Shown piece after piece: positions 12,331-22,463 of a DNA stretch of 64,000 nucleotides. The notes beneath the pieces are model-generated. The model was given only the letters and a program-made list of their open reading frames with translations. It searched no databases and was not told where the DNA came from. Location: NCBI GenBank assembly GCA_019096065.1, contig JAGUCH010000001.1, positions 16,182,001 through 16,246,000 on the forward strand. The letters run 5' to 3'. Position 1 is the stretch's first letter. The number at the start of each line of letters is the position of its first letter. The translations under genes and the position numbers were made by a program. This DNA is from Paracyclopina nana (taxonomy: Eukaryota; Arthropoda; Copepoda; Cyclopoida; Cyclopettidae).

Positions 12331-14785
12331 TCACGACGGGGGGCCCACGGTCCGTTGTCTGGGCGTAGCAGGCCGAACCGGGGAGATCGGTGGGGCCGGT
12401 GAAACCGCGACTTCCGGGAACGGCTTGAGCGGAGTGGGCGTGGCAGAGGGCACCGTAGGCACTGTAGCTGCCGGTAGCACGGTCATCAGGTAATTATGCA
12501 TTGACTCGTTTTGCCGGGCCAGCACGTCCACCTGGGCCTGCAGGTTTTTGTAGACCGAGTCCTGTTCTTGGGAGAGGGCCTCTCGCAGCCGCTGGCGAAA
12601 TCCACGTCGAGTGCGGGGCGCGGCCTCATCCTCTTCCACGCCCGCGGCGCCGGCTGCGGCCGTCGCATACTTGGGCGGTGCGTCCTCCTCGTCGTCGTCG
12701 TCGTCGGAGCTGCCCAGGTTGGCCAGGCGGAATGCTTGGGTGGTCCCACCCCCGGGGTGGCGGCGTCCTCGGCGAGAGGGCCGTTCATCATCGCTGTCGC
12801 CCCCGGGGAACAGGATCTGATCCTGCCCTAGGTTGGTCACCATCCTCCACGGCATCTCCACCATCAGGAACGCCGTGTGCCAGATTGCCAACAACATCCA
12901 CCACCCGAAGCCGCGTCGTCGGTAGAGGATGATCATACGGAGTAGGGCTCCCAGGATCAACTTCAGGAGGCCCACGGTGATGAGGAACCCAGTGAAGTAC
13001 GAGTAGTACTTCCCCACCGAACTGAAGAAGGGAATGATCGCACTCCCCACGTGGTCCACCATTTGGTCAATGTCCTCCTGGGACCAGAAGGTGGTAGAGC
13101 GGCTACCCGTAATCAGGGAGTTGTGGAGGACGTTGCTGGTGATCGTGTTGACCACCGCCTCCCGGCTGCTGAAGAGGTGGAGGTACAAAATGTGGTTGGC
13201 CCGTTGCTCCGCAGAGAACACGCCACCACCCAATCCGCGGCTAATGTCGTACTGATGGCTGCGCGGAGCGGCGTCGGACATCGGATTGAGCTGGGATGGA
13301 GCGATGCAAGCGTGGATCTGGGGCGTGGCGCACATCCATTGATTGTGTATGCGCCACTTGATGGGCGTGATCGAGTCGCACGGGACCACGCTCGGCCGGT
13401 CGGTCAAGATAAACGACAGCGGGTCCGCAAACCGGGTCTCGTTGTTGACCAGCACGGGGATTTCCTGGGTGCAATTGTCGATGGACCGGGTGACCGCCTG
13501 TACAGGGTAGCAGGACGTCACGTAGGCCACGGCCCCCGCCCTCGTGACGAGATGGCCGGGTCCGTGGCTGTCCAGGGTGGCGTATGACGATGATCCGGAG
13601 GCCATGCTCTGCAACTTGGAGTGTAAGATTGCGCGCTCATTTTTGCAAATCAGTTCTTGTAAGAATTTAAACCGATCCTGAATGTGCAGCGCATGTTGTG
13701 AGTGTACAAACGCGAGCTGCGTCTGGATGTTCGCTCCGTCCATGTCCTCTGGGTGCAGGTACTTGGCTTGCAGGGGCCCTTCCCCGGGCCCCACCAAGAG
13801 GATGGCAAAGTCCCTCAGCTGGGTGGTGAACAGCTTCCGCTGACACATGGATTGTACTCCTTTGAGGACGAACCGCGAACCTTGACTCCTCCTCATGGGC
13901 TAGCAGGAGGAGATCGCCAAGATGTCCAGCTCCTCCCATGAGGCTGGTGGCGTTCCGGTGAGGATAGAGCACGGCAGGCCCTCGATACACCTCACTAAGC
14001 TCGTCCTCGCAGCGAGGTGACTTCCGCTTGGGCCACACAATAGTACCTTCCGCATCGTCTTGCACGATGAGGTCCTGGAAATTCGCCGTTAAGTGGTTGG
14101 AGAACACCACCCGCCCGTTGGCCGTATTCAGCTTCCCGTAAATTGGCTCTACCAGCGCGTGGATGGTGGTGGTCTCGTATGATTTGTAGAACGTGACACC
14201 TCCGCTGGTGAAAGTGGTGGTGGTGCACTTGTGGTCCTTATCCAATCCTCCTTTGGAGAAATAAGAGAGCGAGGTCGGATTATTGAGAGCTACCTCCACC
14301 TTCTTGTTCTCCACTATCAGGTAATGCTTCTCCGCGGCCTCCCGACACGCTTGTGGGGTTACCAAGTAGGGCCGGTTGACATCAGTCATTTGACTGCCAT
14401 AACTGATGCTATCGTATCCACATCTTGTCACTTGTCGGGACAAATGCACCCTGCACCGGAAGGCCTTGATCGAGAGGGTCGACGCGGTCTGGAGCACCTG
14501 GACTGTGATATTGACGGGGGCCTGATATGCGCTCCGAATGTCCTCGCAGAGCTCTGGCTGACTCAGGTCGATGGCTTCGTGGATGGCATCGGGGTGCGCG
14601 CAGTCGTAGGTGGTGAATGACGTGACCTTTGCGTCCGGGGTGTAAAGATCGGCGACGCGGCTCCGGGGTGACGTCCCCGGGACCACGGCCGCCTGGGCCA
14701 GTTCACTGAACAGGATCCAGTAGGCATACACAAAGAAGGCCATCAAGTACATAGAGGGCCAAAGAAAGCAGCTTACTGGCGTCAT
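12331..14785 (-). pseudogene. env-like glycoprotein gene, frameshifted
   Basis: Two overlapping minus-strand frames (14,785-13,667 and 13,896-12,331) look like one gene split by a frameshift near 13.87-13.92 kb. The first opens with a hydrophobic leader typical of a signal peptide, then a Cys-containing ectodomain with N-glycosylation sequons. The second continues with Cys-bearing ectodomain sequence and two close hydrophobic stretches separated by a short basic segment (roughly residues 290-350 of that frame). Its cytoplasmic tail has an acidic run, a mixed-charge region and a Pro-rich end. Its position between integrase and the 3' LTR is that of env in errantiviruses. I could not assign the envelope family. 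A mononegavirus- or chuvirus-type glycoprotein, as captured by other arthropod retroelements, is a guess. As assembled the gene is broken. Confidence 0.75.
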
Positions 14786-14997
14786 GATTTGTTGATTTGT
14801 GGGTTATGAGTTTGTATGGTCGCAAATTAGATTAGCACTGGTACTCAGAACTGGAAGAGAGGAATAGTAAATTATTGAGCTGTCATAATTTTGCTGCCAG
14901 AATGCGAAAGTTTTGAAGTTTTACTGTTTTTGCTGTTTTTGCGTGCGCGCGTGTTGCCACCCCCCCAAACTTTTGTATGAGGGCAGCAATATGCGCA

Positions 14998-17900
14998 TTA
15001 ATCAAATACATTATCAGAATTCGGTGTTGATATGGTAGAATTTTGCCCTTGTGATGATGATGATGATGTTTGTGATCGCGACGCTTCTGGGATGGTTGAT
15101 GGTATTGACGGTCTTATTGGTGGTGGCCGCGGTTCTAGCGGTGGCAGCAGATACCTTGTTGTTTCAGGCAGAGCTTGTGCGGTTGGTGCTTGTTGCAGGG
15201 GCAGCAGTGCATCGTCGCGACTTGCTTGCTTGTCGCCGCTTCTCGTTCTGGAGCGCGAGGTCTCTGCGAGCTTGTCTTGGCCTCCTAATATTTGCTGTGA
15301 ATATTCCTGCAACATTTCTGCTGCCGTTCTTCTTTTCCTCGGTGGTGGCCGAGGTGTTGGTGATGGCGGCGGCGAGTTGTGGCCGTAATTATCGGGTGAG
15401 ATTTGGTCCTGCTGCTCACCTTCATTCGGAGGGGTGTCATTATCGTCCTGTGACATGTGTTCAAACATGGTGCAGTCATATTCTGGAATGGTTGGGTCGT
15501 CGTTGAATGGCGGGATAGTGTCATCCTTCGCATGTGGGAATCCATATTCGCGATCCGTTGGTGCTACTGCATATTCGAACGCATGTGTAGTTTCGCTGGG
15601 CTGTTCATCGGAGGCTGGGTCGGGGGCGTGCATATGCTCCGCAGATTCATCTCCCGGCATGTCGAAGTCCATGTTTTCCGTGGGAGGCGATGTGATGGTC
15701 TCGGCTTGTGGATCTGACGGTTCGATGTACCGTTTCAGTCGGTCCACGGAGACAACCTGCTTCTTGGTTAGCGGCCATGATGGGTCTGGCGAGATTTCGT
15801 ACGTGAGCTCGTTGATTCTTTTCTCGATGGTCCAAGGGCCGGTCCAGAAAGTTTGCAACTTTTTGGATATTGACCGCACGACCCTTGGCGTGAACAGCCA
15901 CACTTTCTGGCCTGGGGAGAAGGCTTGCTTATCCATATGATAGGCCCGTCTTTGCCGTTCAATGGATGCAGAAATGTTCTTGCGAGCCCACTCATGCGCG
16001 AGTTGTATCCGTTCCCGCAGCTGCTTGGCGAAACGGCCAGCTTCGGTTGCCTTATGCACTGCCGGCTGCGGGTCCCCAAAGATGAGATCGAGGTTGGTGG
16101 TAGGTTGCCTGCCGAACACCATTTCATAGGGAGCCAGCCCCGTGGATCGATTCTTTGTGGTACGCAAGATGAATAATGCAAACGGCACTACTTCGGCCCA
16201 TTTAGAATAGTGTCCCTTGATCATCTTACGTATGAGCTCGTTAAGGTCACGGTGGGCCCGCTCTACTGGGTTGCTCTTTGGGTTGTATGACGGCGTGGTG
16301 GTGGCCTTGATGCCTAAAGCCGAGCATACTTCCCTCATGAGGAGTGCTGTGAAGTGAGTACCTTGGTCTGTGTGCAGGCGCTCCGGCAGTCCAACACGGG
16401 GATGATTTCCGTCGTGAGGAATCGCATCGCTGTCTCGGCATCATTGGATCGGCATGGGAAGGCTTCGATCCACTTACTGAACACACACTTGGCCGTGAAT
16501 AGGTACCGGTGCTGGTTGGACGTGGGCTTGAACGGGCCCACATAGTCAAGGCTGAGCACCTGGAACGGAAATCCAGCATGGCGTGGTACCAGGGTGTGCC
16601 GCTGATCCGAGGTTGCGGGTTTAGATTTCTGACACAGCAAGCAGGACTTTACGACCTCATCGGCCACTCTAGCCATGTTTGGGAAGTAGAAGTGTTGAGC
16701 TGCCCGATGGATCAGGTTGTCTCGACCCTGGTGTCCCATGGTTTCGTGCACGTGCCTCAGACTGGCCTCCTCCCACTTGCGAGGTACGATGAGCCGAGTC
16801 GAGGGCCGGCCTTGCGGGTCACGCAGCCGGAGAGCTCCTTGCTGGTCCAGGCATAGGCTGTTGAATTGTTCCATGAGTACCCGCCCTCGGGCGGAGGCAG
16901 CATCGAGGTGGGCTCTGGAGGGAGCTTGCTGGAGTTTGACCAATTGGCGCAGCGTCACCAGGTCGTCATCCTCCTCCTGAGCTTCGGCCCATAACTCCGG
17001 TTTGGTGGGAATGAGCTTCAGGCTGGCCACGCGGAAGAAGTCGTCATCGGAAACTTCAGCGCTAATGTGGTCTCCTGCTTGGTCCAAATGAGGCGCCCGA
17101 CTGAGGGAATCGGCATTGCCGTGCTTGGTGCCTGCCCGATGGACGACCTCGAAGTCGTAGTTGGAGATGGTGTCGAGCCACCTGGCCAACATGCCCGTCG
17201 GAGCCTCCATGGAGCGAATCCATAGCAGAGCCCGGTGGTCGGTCCGGAGGATGAACCTTCGATGCTGCAAGTAGTATTTGAATTGCTTGATGAAGATAAT
17301 AACAGCGACCAGCTCTCCCTGGTTGGCGGAATAATTGCTCTGGGCCGAGGTCAACTTCTTTGCTCCGTACAAGATGACTCGCTCCTTGCCTCTCTGCACC
17401 TGGGACAAGACCGCCCCTACTGCCCTGTTCTCTTGGGAGAAGTCGGTGTCCAAGATGAACGGGTTTGGGGACGCGAAGTCGGGATACGCAAGGACCGGGG
17501 CCAACACGAGCCGCCTTTTGATCTCCTCGAAAGCATCACGATACTCCTGCGACGGTTCGAAGGTCTGAGTATCAGAAGTCCCATCATCCTTGGATAGCCG
17601 GGCAGTCAGTGGCGCGGCGATGTGTTGGTATTTCTCGATGAAGGCCCGGTAGTAATTGGCCTTGCCCATGAAGATGCGAAGGAGTTTGCGAGTGTTGGGT
17701 AGCGGCCACTTGCGAATGAGATCTATGTAAGCTGGCATGACTTCCAGCCCTTTCGGGGTGACAACATGCCCGAGGTAAGTCACCCTGGTCTGGAAGAGGT
17801 GGCACTTGGTGGGCTTGAGCAACAGCCCTGCCTTCTGATGGGCCTGGAGGACGATCTTGAGGTTTTGCAAGTGCGAATCGAAATCGGGGGAGTGAACCAA

Positions 17901-19417
17901 GCAGTCGTCCAGGTAGGGCAGGGCCACGTTCCATGGCACGCCCTCTAATACCAGGCGGTTCAAGCGGCTGTATGTCTTAGGGGCATTCGTGAGCCCGAAA
18001 GGCATCTTCAAGAAGGCATACGAGCCATCCCCAGTGGAGAACGTAGTCTTCTCCACGTCCTCAGCGCGAATCGGCACTACGTTGAAGGCTCCCACCGCGT
18101 CCAGGGTGGAGAACACAGTGGAGCGGGCTAGCCGGCTCAGGTTGTCCCTCACGCCCCGATGGGGTGGGAATCGACCACCGTGATTTTGTTGAGCTCACGA
18201 TAATCCACGCACCAACGGAGACTGCCGTCCTTCTTGCGCACGGGACCAGTGGGGCTGACCACGGGATGAGATCGGAGTGATGACCTCTTCTTCCAACCAC
18301 TTATGGATCTGCTCCTTCAAGGAGGACTCCAGGTTGGGGTTGATTGGCCTCCGCCTAATGTTGATCGGTCGGGCGCCAGGCTTGAGATCTATCGCATGCT
18401 CCACCAACTTGGTCTGCCCAGTGCGACCATCGAAGGAGAAGGCGCCCAGGTACGCGGCCAGCAGGGACGCGGCCGCCCTCAGGCGTTCGGGATGCCGGCG
18501 AAGGAGGTCGTTTTCTTTCAATCCGAATGCTTGAATCGTGAACTCGATCTTCTCCTGTGGGCTGGCATCAGGGGGCAGCCCCGGCGGCGGCTCCGCGGCC
18601 CGGATAGCTTGGAGGTGTGGTGCGGATGCAGCGAGGGCAGCGGCCTCCATGGGCTCGTACTCCCTTAGCACACCGTAAAGAGTGCCCCCCTTTACTTGCA
18701 AGGGGTGATCCAGTGGGTTCAGCATTCCCACCAGCAGGTGGCCTCCTGCGGAGGGTCGCACCACGGCGTTCAGCCAAGGAGCCAGCTGGGTTTCTTCAGC
18801 GAACTGCCCTTCAGCCTCCAGGACTGCGGGCTTTGCATCGCCGTGAGGCCATAGAGCGGCAACGGCCGCGACGAGAGCAGTGCTGCGTGGCGGGACAGTG
18901 GCCGGCCGGAGGACACATATTGGGTATTCCCCCGGGGAAGGCTGGCTGGAGGCCGACAGGGCCCCAACCAGCGGAACACATTGGCCGTGAATTCTCAGGG
19001 CACCCCGCGAGTGGAGCTGGTCGATGCGGTGGTGGCTCAAGAAGGGCCCCGAGAGGTTGAAGTCCATAGACAAATTGCGCACCACTGCCGGGCGGATGGA
19101 GAACACGTGAGGGTGCTCCCCAACTGCACCCGTAGAGGCTGCTTGAGTTCCCCAACACTTGCAGCCGATGGCGGGCGTGGGCCGTGCCCACAGCGGTCAT
19201 GTCCTCCAGGGGTCGCAACCCGTGGGGGAGGACTCCCAGTCGCTTAGCGAAGTCCTCAGAGATGCAAGTGCGCCAGCTGTTTCCGCTGTCCACTAAGGCT
19301 CGCGTCTTGATGCGGCCGATGTGCACTGGCACTTGGGTTAAAAATTGTTTATGCTGTGTGATGTGGTCTAATGCGGCCAAGATGAGGGATGCTGGCGTGA
19401 CCCGGGCGGAGCCCTCT
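14998..19417 (-). pseudogene. pol: pol: protease, RT, RNase H and integrase, with frame breaks
   Basis: Protease is in the frame at 19,380-18,811 with the catalytic triplet in ALVDSGNS. RT begins in the frame at 19,106-18,195 and continues in 18,152-16,335, which carries the active-site YLDD. RNase H follows, with ILDTDFSQ and LRTDHRALL. Integrase follows with an H2C2 finger (HVHETMGH ... CLLC) and the first catalytic Asp in LSLDYVGPF. The rest of the core and a GPY/F-like module (FWTGPW) lie in the frame 16,338-14,998, which ends in a long Pro/Ser-rich tail. Single-base frame changes are needed near 19.14 kb, twice near 18.15-18.27 kb, and near 16.34-16.40 kb. The pol frame is -1 relative to gag and overlaps its end, as expected for programmed frameshifting; the other breaks are not at expected sites. 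Identity as Ty3/Gypsy pol is very secure. Confidence 0.93.
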
Positions 19418-20769
19418 ACAACCGGGTCGGGTCGTTTCCCGCCGGCGTATTCCCGGAAGCTTCCGACTCGGCCTCAGGGCCGGCCTCGCTGATCTCGTTG
19501 ACCTTGGGCCGCTTGCCGGCGGACTGCTTGCCGCTGGACTGGTTGGAATCGGAGGACCGCTTCCGGTCCGAAGGCTGGCCCGACCCCCACTTGCCCGAGG
19601 CGGACGAAGAGCGTTGCTGCAGTTGGCTTGCAGCTTTGTGCCACTTGTTGATCTTGGGGTTGTAACGGTTGTTGCGCTTGTCCCGCTCGAGGGCGCGGCA
19701 CTCGGCCCGGCGATGGCCTTTCCTCTCGCAGTAGAAACAAGTGATGTCGGCATCGGCATCCGAGGAATGCAGGGCGGCTACTCGGCCTTTGCTTTGCCCG
19801 ATCGTCATCCAACACTCGGCTTGGCAAGCGGCCTCCAGGGCATCGGCCATGGTGGCGAACTTGTGCCCGGCGAGGCCCATCACTACGTCTTTGCGGTGCA
19901 TCTTGGTGACGAAGATGCGGATGAGGTCAGGGTAGGTCTCGACCTCCTTGGCGAGCTCCGGTCTGGCTCGAACAAAGATGCTCCTCAGGCGGGCATGCCA
20001 TTGCGGAATAGCCTCATCTGCCTTCTGCTGGGCAGTCTCCAAGGCAATACGGGCCACCTGAGAGGACGTGGCGGTGACGAAGAACCTCTCGTACGCATCC
20101 AGCAGGTGCATGAAGGTGAAGGCTTCGTCACCCAGTCGGAGGTCGACCTCGTTGACCGTCCGGAGCGCCACCCCGACCATGGCGTGCTTGATCTCCATTT
20201 TCTTGGTGGCCTCCGAGGCCGTTGAACCCAAGAAGGTGGCCTCTACATGCAGGCGGAAGGTGAGCCATTTATCGGCCTCTGTGTCCTCAAACTTCTCAAG
20301 TTTCCGCTTGCGACCGGGCGCGAGCCGCGGCGGCCTCGGCCTCGAGGCGCCGGGCTTCCGCCTCCACTTGTCGCAACTCGGCCTCCCTCTGTCTGGTCTC
20401 GAGGTCGGCGTTCCGTTGGGCTTCGAACCCGCGAAGGAGTTGGAGCATCATGGCTTGCATGTCTCCTGACGCCGGGGGTGCGTTGTTCGGCCCGGCCAAT
20501 TGGGGCGGCGGAAGCCCGCCAGCGGCGCCGCCGCTTCCCCCTGTGGGCGTGCCCGATCGTGGGTGGGTCCCGCCCTGGGCCCCAAGTGGATTGCCTCCTT
20601 GGGCCCCGCCAACCCCGAGGGGGTTGCCCCCTTGGGCCCCGCCAACCCCGAAGGGCGCGAGGACCTCGACCTCCTCCCGGCGCGAGCCGGCGAGGTGGCC
20701 AGGATCGGAGAGGTTATCGGGGTCTTCGTCAGCGGAAGATGGGCGTTGCTTTGGTGATCGAAGCATCAT
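19416..20769 (-). pseudogene. gag: gag with CCHC zinc knuckle, one internal frame break
   Basis: The N-terminal frame (20,769-20,296) is rich in Gly, Pro and Ala, with short tandem repeats containing GGAQGGNPLG, and ends in a charged Arg/Glu/Ala helical stretch. The second frame (open from about 20.3 kb, ending at 19,416) carries a capsid-like helical region and one CX2CX4HX4C knuckle, CFYCERKGHRRAEC, near residues 165-180, then a basic Ser-rich tail. This is the usual Gypsy Gag order: matrix/capsid, then nucleocapsid. The two frames differ by one base and meet near 20.3 kb, which suggests a small indel, real or from assembly. The stop at 19,416 overlaps the pol frame. Confidence 0.88.
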
Positions 20770-22264
20770 GATGTCTACTGTGCTATACAGAAGGAGTTAG
20801 CTTAAGCGCATAAGCAATTGAAAGTGTTGCGTTTTACCAGCGGTGAAATGGTGCAAAGCGAGAAGATTGGGGGTGTAATAGCCTTGGGAGCTTCCAAAGA
20901 ACTGGGCTCGACCCCCCGATCAGCTCTCTTTTTATTGTCACCAGATCAGCGCAACGGCCGCTCTCATGGCCAGCAGGGGAATTCTGGCCCCTCTGATAAA
21001 TTGTTTTAAAACGACTCTCTCTCAAGATTGTTTACAAGATCTGGTTTACGACCGGTGATTTAGGCGGCCAATTTTAGCTATTTAGCTATTAGCGAAGCTT
21101 CATTAGCAACAGGATGCGAGATTTAGTTTACAACTTCTTGCAGCTGCAACAGCAGTCGATCTCCCCTGTTACTAGGAGTAACCTTGGGAATGGGGCCATA
21201 AAGAGGCCAGCGGCTTGGTCTATTTGCGACCGTATTTGCGCGACACAATGCCGGTCTCCGAGTGACCATTTATGGCCATATTTTGTGCCTGATCCCATCT
21301 CGAAAGTGACCGTGAGCGGATTAGCGATAAGCGGTTGAGCCGACCCATCTACGGGTCAAGGGATTAACTTCCCTATTAATACATTGCTCAGTGATCCTGA
21401 CTGATCCTCAAGAGCCAAGCCTTTTCCGGCCTTCGCCTGGCGGCCCGCCGCTGGGGTCCGCCTGACGGCTTCCCGAGGTATACTTCTCGGGGGTAATCGA
21501 TAGTCGTGGCCTGATTTCTTTCTGGCTGCGCGCCGCAGTATTTGGGAGCGTGTAGTTAGTTGTTGTTTATTGATCTTAATGCAATCATTAACATGAATCG
21601 CTCTGACAAATGCGCTGTTTTCTGCAGAGTAACGCGGCCTCCCTGCCAAGGTTTCGATGGTGGCCTTGTTGCGAGGGCGAGGCTGTGATGGCGACTCAGG
21701 TGTCCAGCGATCTTGCTGCCTGAGGGCCCGTGCTCTCCTGGTGATGCCCGCCATTCTCTGTGGCGCAGCCTCAGCCGAGGACAAGCGAGGTGATTCTAGC
21801 GACTCAGGTGTCCAGCGATCTTGCTGCCTGAGGGCCCGTGCTCTCCTGGTGATGCTCGCCATTCTCTGTGGCGGCCTCAGCCGAGGACAAGCTTGCTCGG
21901 CGTACGATAGCCGGCTGACAGCGTATTCGCGATTTTCTGCTATAGTGTCGCGATGCCTACTGCCACAACACCTCCATGCGATCCGGGCATACGGCCTCAA
22001 GGGACGCGCCCGACCTCGGCCTGGGGTGGATGCTGTGCTCTGGTCATTCTGGCACGAATGCTTGACTGGCGCAAGGGTGACGACTCGCTGCCGGTGTCAC
22101 CGGTGTCTTGCTTGGACTGTGGTGTTGGCCTACGGGTGTGGCTCCTTGCCACGCCCCTTTTGGTCCCATCTGGCTATTTGCTCAGCCATATTGCTGTCCC
22201 TTATTTGCGGGTTTGTTGGGGCGAAGGTGTCGATAACTCGGGGAGTTGTCCTCAGCACCGAGCC
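20770..22264 (-). other. 5' leader of the Gypsy element, with a tandem duplication
   Basis: About 1.5 kb between the PBS and the first gag Met, unusually long for an element with 195-bp LTRs. It contains a near-perfect direct duplication with period 108 bp (starting 21,691 and 21,799). A 214-codon frame on the coding strand (22,000-21,356) runs through the duplication and so repeats a basic segment with ITRRARALRQQDRW. No known protein is recognised in it. The stretch nearest gag (20,770-21,350) is less GC-rich. Likely packaging, translation or insulator signals, by analogy only. Confidence 0.6.
21691..21892. repeat. Two-copy 108-bp tandem duplication in the element leader
   Basis: The block starting GCGACTCAGGTGTCCAGCGA recurs at 21,799 with about 95 nearly identical bases per copy. 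Visible differences are one C/T change and a 2-base length difference near the GTGGCG(CA)GCCTC segment. Gypsy-class elements can carry repeated protein-binding sites in this region, so this could be a regulatory module or a recent slippage duplication. Confidence 0.9.
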
Positions 22265-22265
22265 A
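22248..22265 (-). promoter_or_regulatory. Primer binding site of the Gypsy element
   Basis: Three bases after the 5' LTR the coding strand reads TGGCTCGGTGCTGAGGAC, beginning with the TGG that pairs with a tRNA CCA end. I could not match the following bases to a specific tRNA from memory, so the primer tRNA is left open. Confidence 0.75.
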
Positions 22266-22268
22266 ACT

Positions 22269-22463
22269 TGTAGGAGGTTCGTATAGACCCCCCGAGGATG
22301 ACACGCGCGCCCGCGGGTAGCGATAGAAGAACTTGCTACTGAAACTAGTCGAGATGTTTACTCGAGTGCGTCCGTTTATTAACTGCTGTACAATTCGTTT
22401 CACCGGGACGGGGCGCTCGCAGGCGCCCACAGAACACACCCGTATACCCGTGTTCCTGCTACA
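22269..22463 (-). repeat. 5' LTR of the Gypsy element
   Basis: 195-bp copy, identical by eye to 12,106-12,300, lying upstream of gag in the element's orientation. The flanking CTTT at 22,464-22,467 matches the bases left of the other LTR. Identical LTRs normally mean recent insertion, because the two are copied from one template. Confidence 0.96.

Larger units (their letters stand above)
12106..22463 (-). mobile_element. Ty3/Gypsy-type LTR retrotransposon with env-like gene
   Basis: A 10,358-bp element inserted in minus orientation. It has two 195-bp LTRs with TG...CA ends that read identical by eye, flanked by the 4-bp duplication CTTT (12,102-12,105 and 22,464-22,467). In transcription order it carries the 5' LTR, PBS, a leader of about 1.5 kb, gag with a CCHC knuckle, protease, reverse transcriptase, RNase H, integrase with H2C2 finger and GPY/F-like module, an env-like gene, a polypurine tract and the 3' LTR. 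RT before integrase is the Ty3/Gypsy order, and a third gene makes it errantivirus-like in layout. The element is strikingly GC-rich against an AT-rich host. Frames are broken in gag, protease, RT, integrase and env, so as assembled it is not autonomous. Confidence 0.95.

Noticed and set aside
12331-14785. Naming the env-like gene as chuvirus glycoprotein
   Set aside because: The layout is compatible but no diagnostic motif could be verified by eye; left as a hypothesis.
12501-15940. Many long plus-strand frames across the retroelement
   Set aside because: They are antisense shadows of the GC-rich pol and env-like genes; GC-rich DNA has few stop codons in all frames.
21356-22000. 214-codon frame in the retroelement leader as a fourth gene
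   Set aside because: It runs through a tandem duplication and has no recognised protein; open frames are expected by chance in such GC-rich sequence. Kept only as an observation.
22248-22265. Assigning the retroelement primer to a named tRNA
   Set aside because: The bases after TGG did not match any metazoan tRNA 3' end I could recall with confidence; a search against the host tRNA set is needed.
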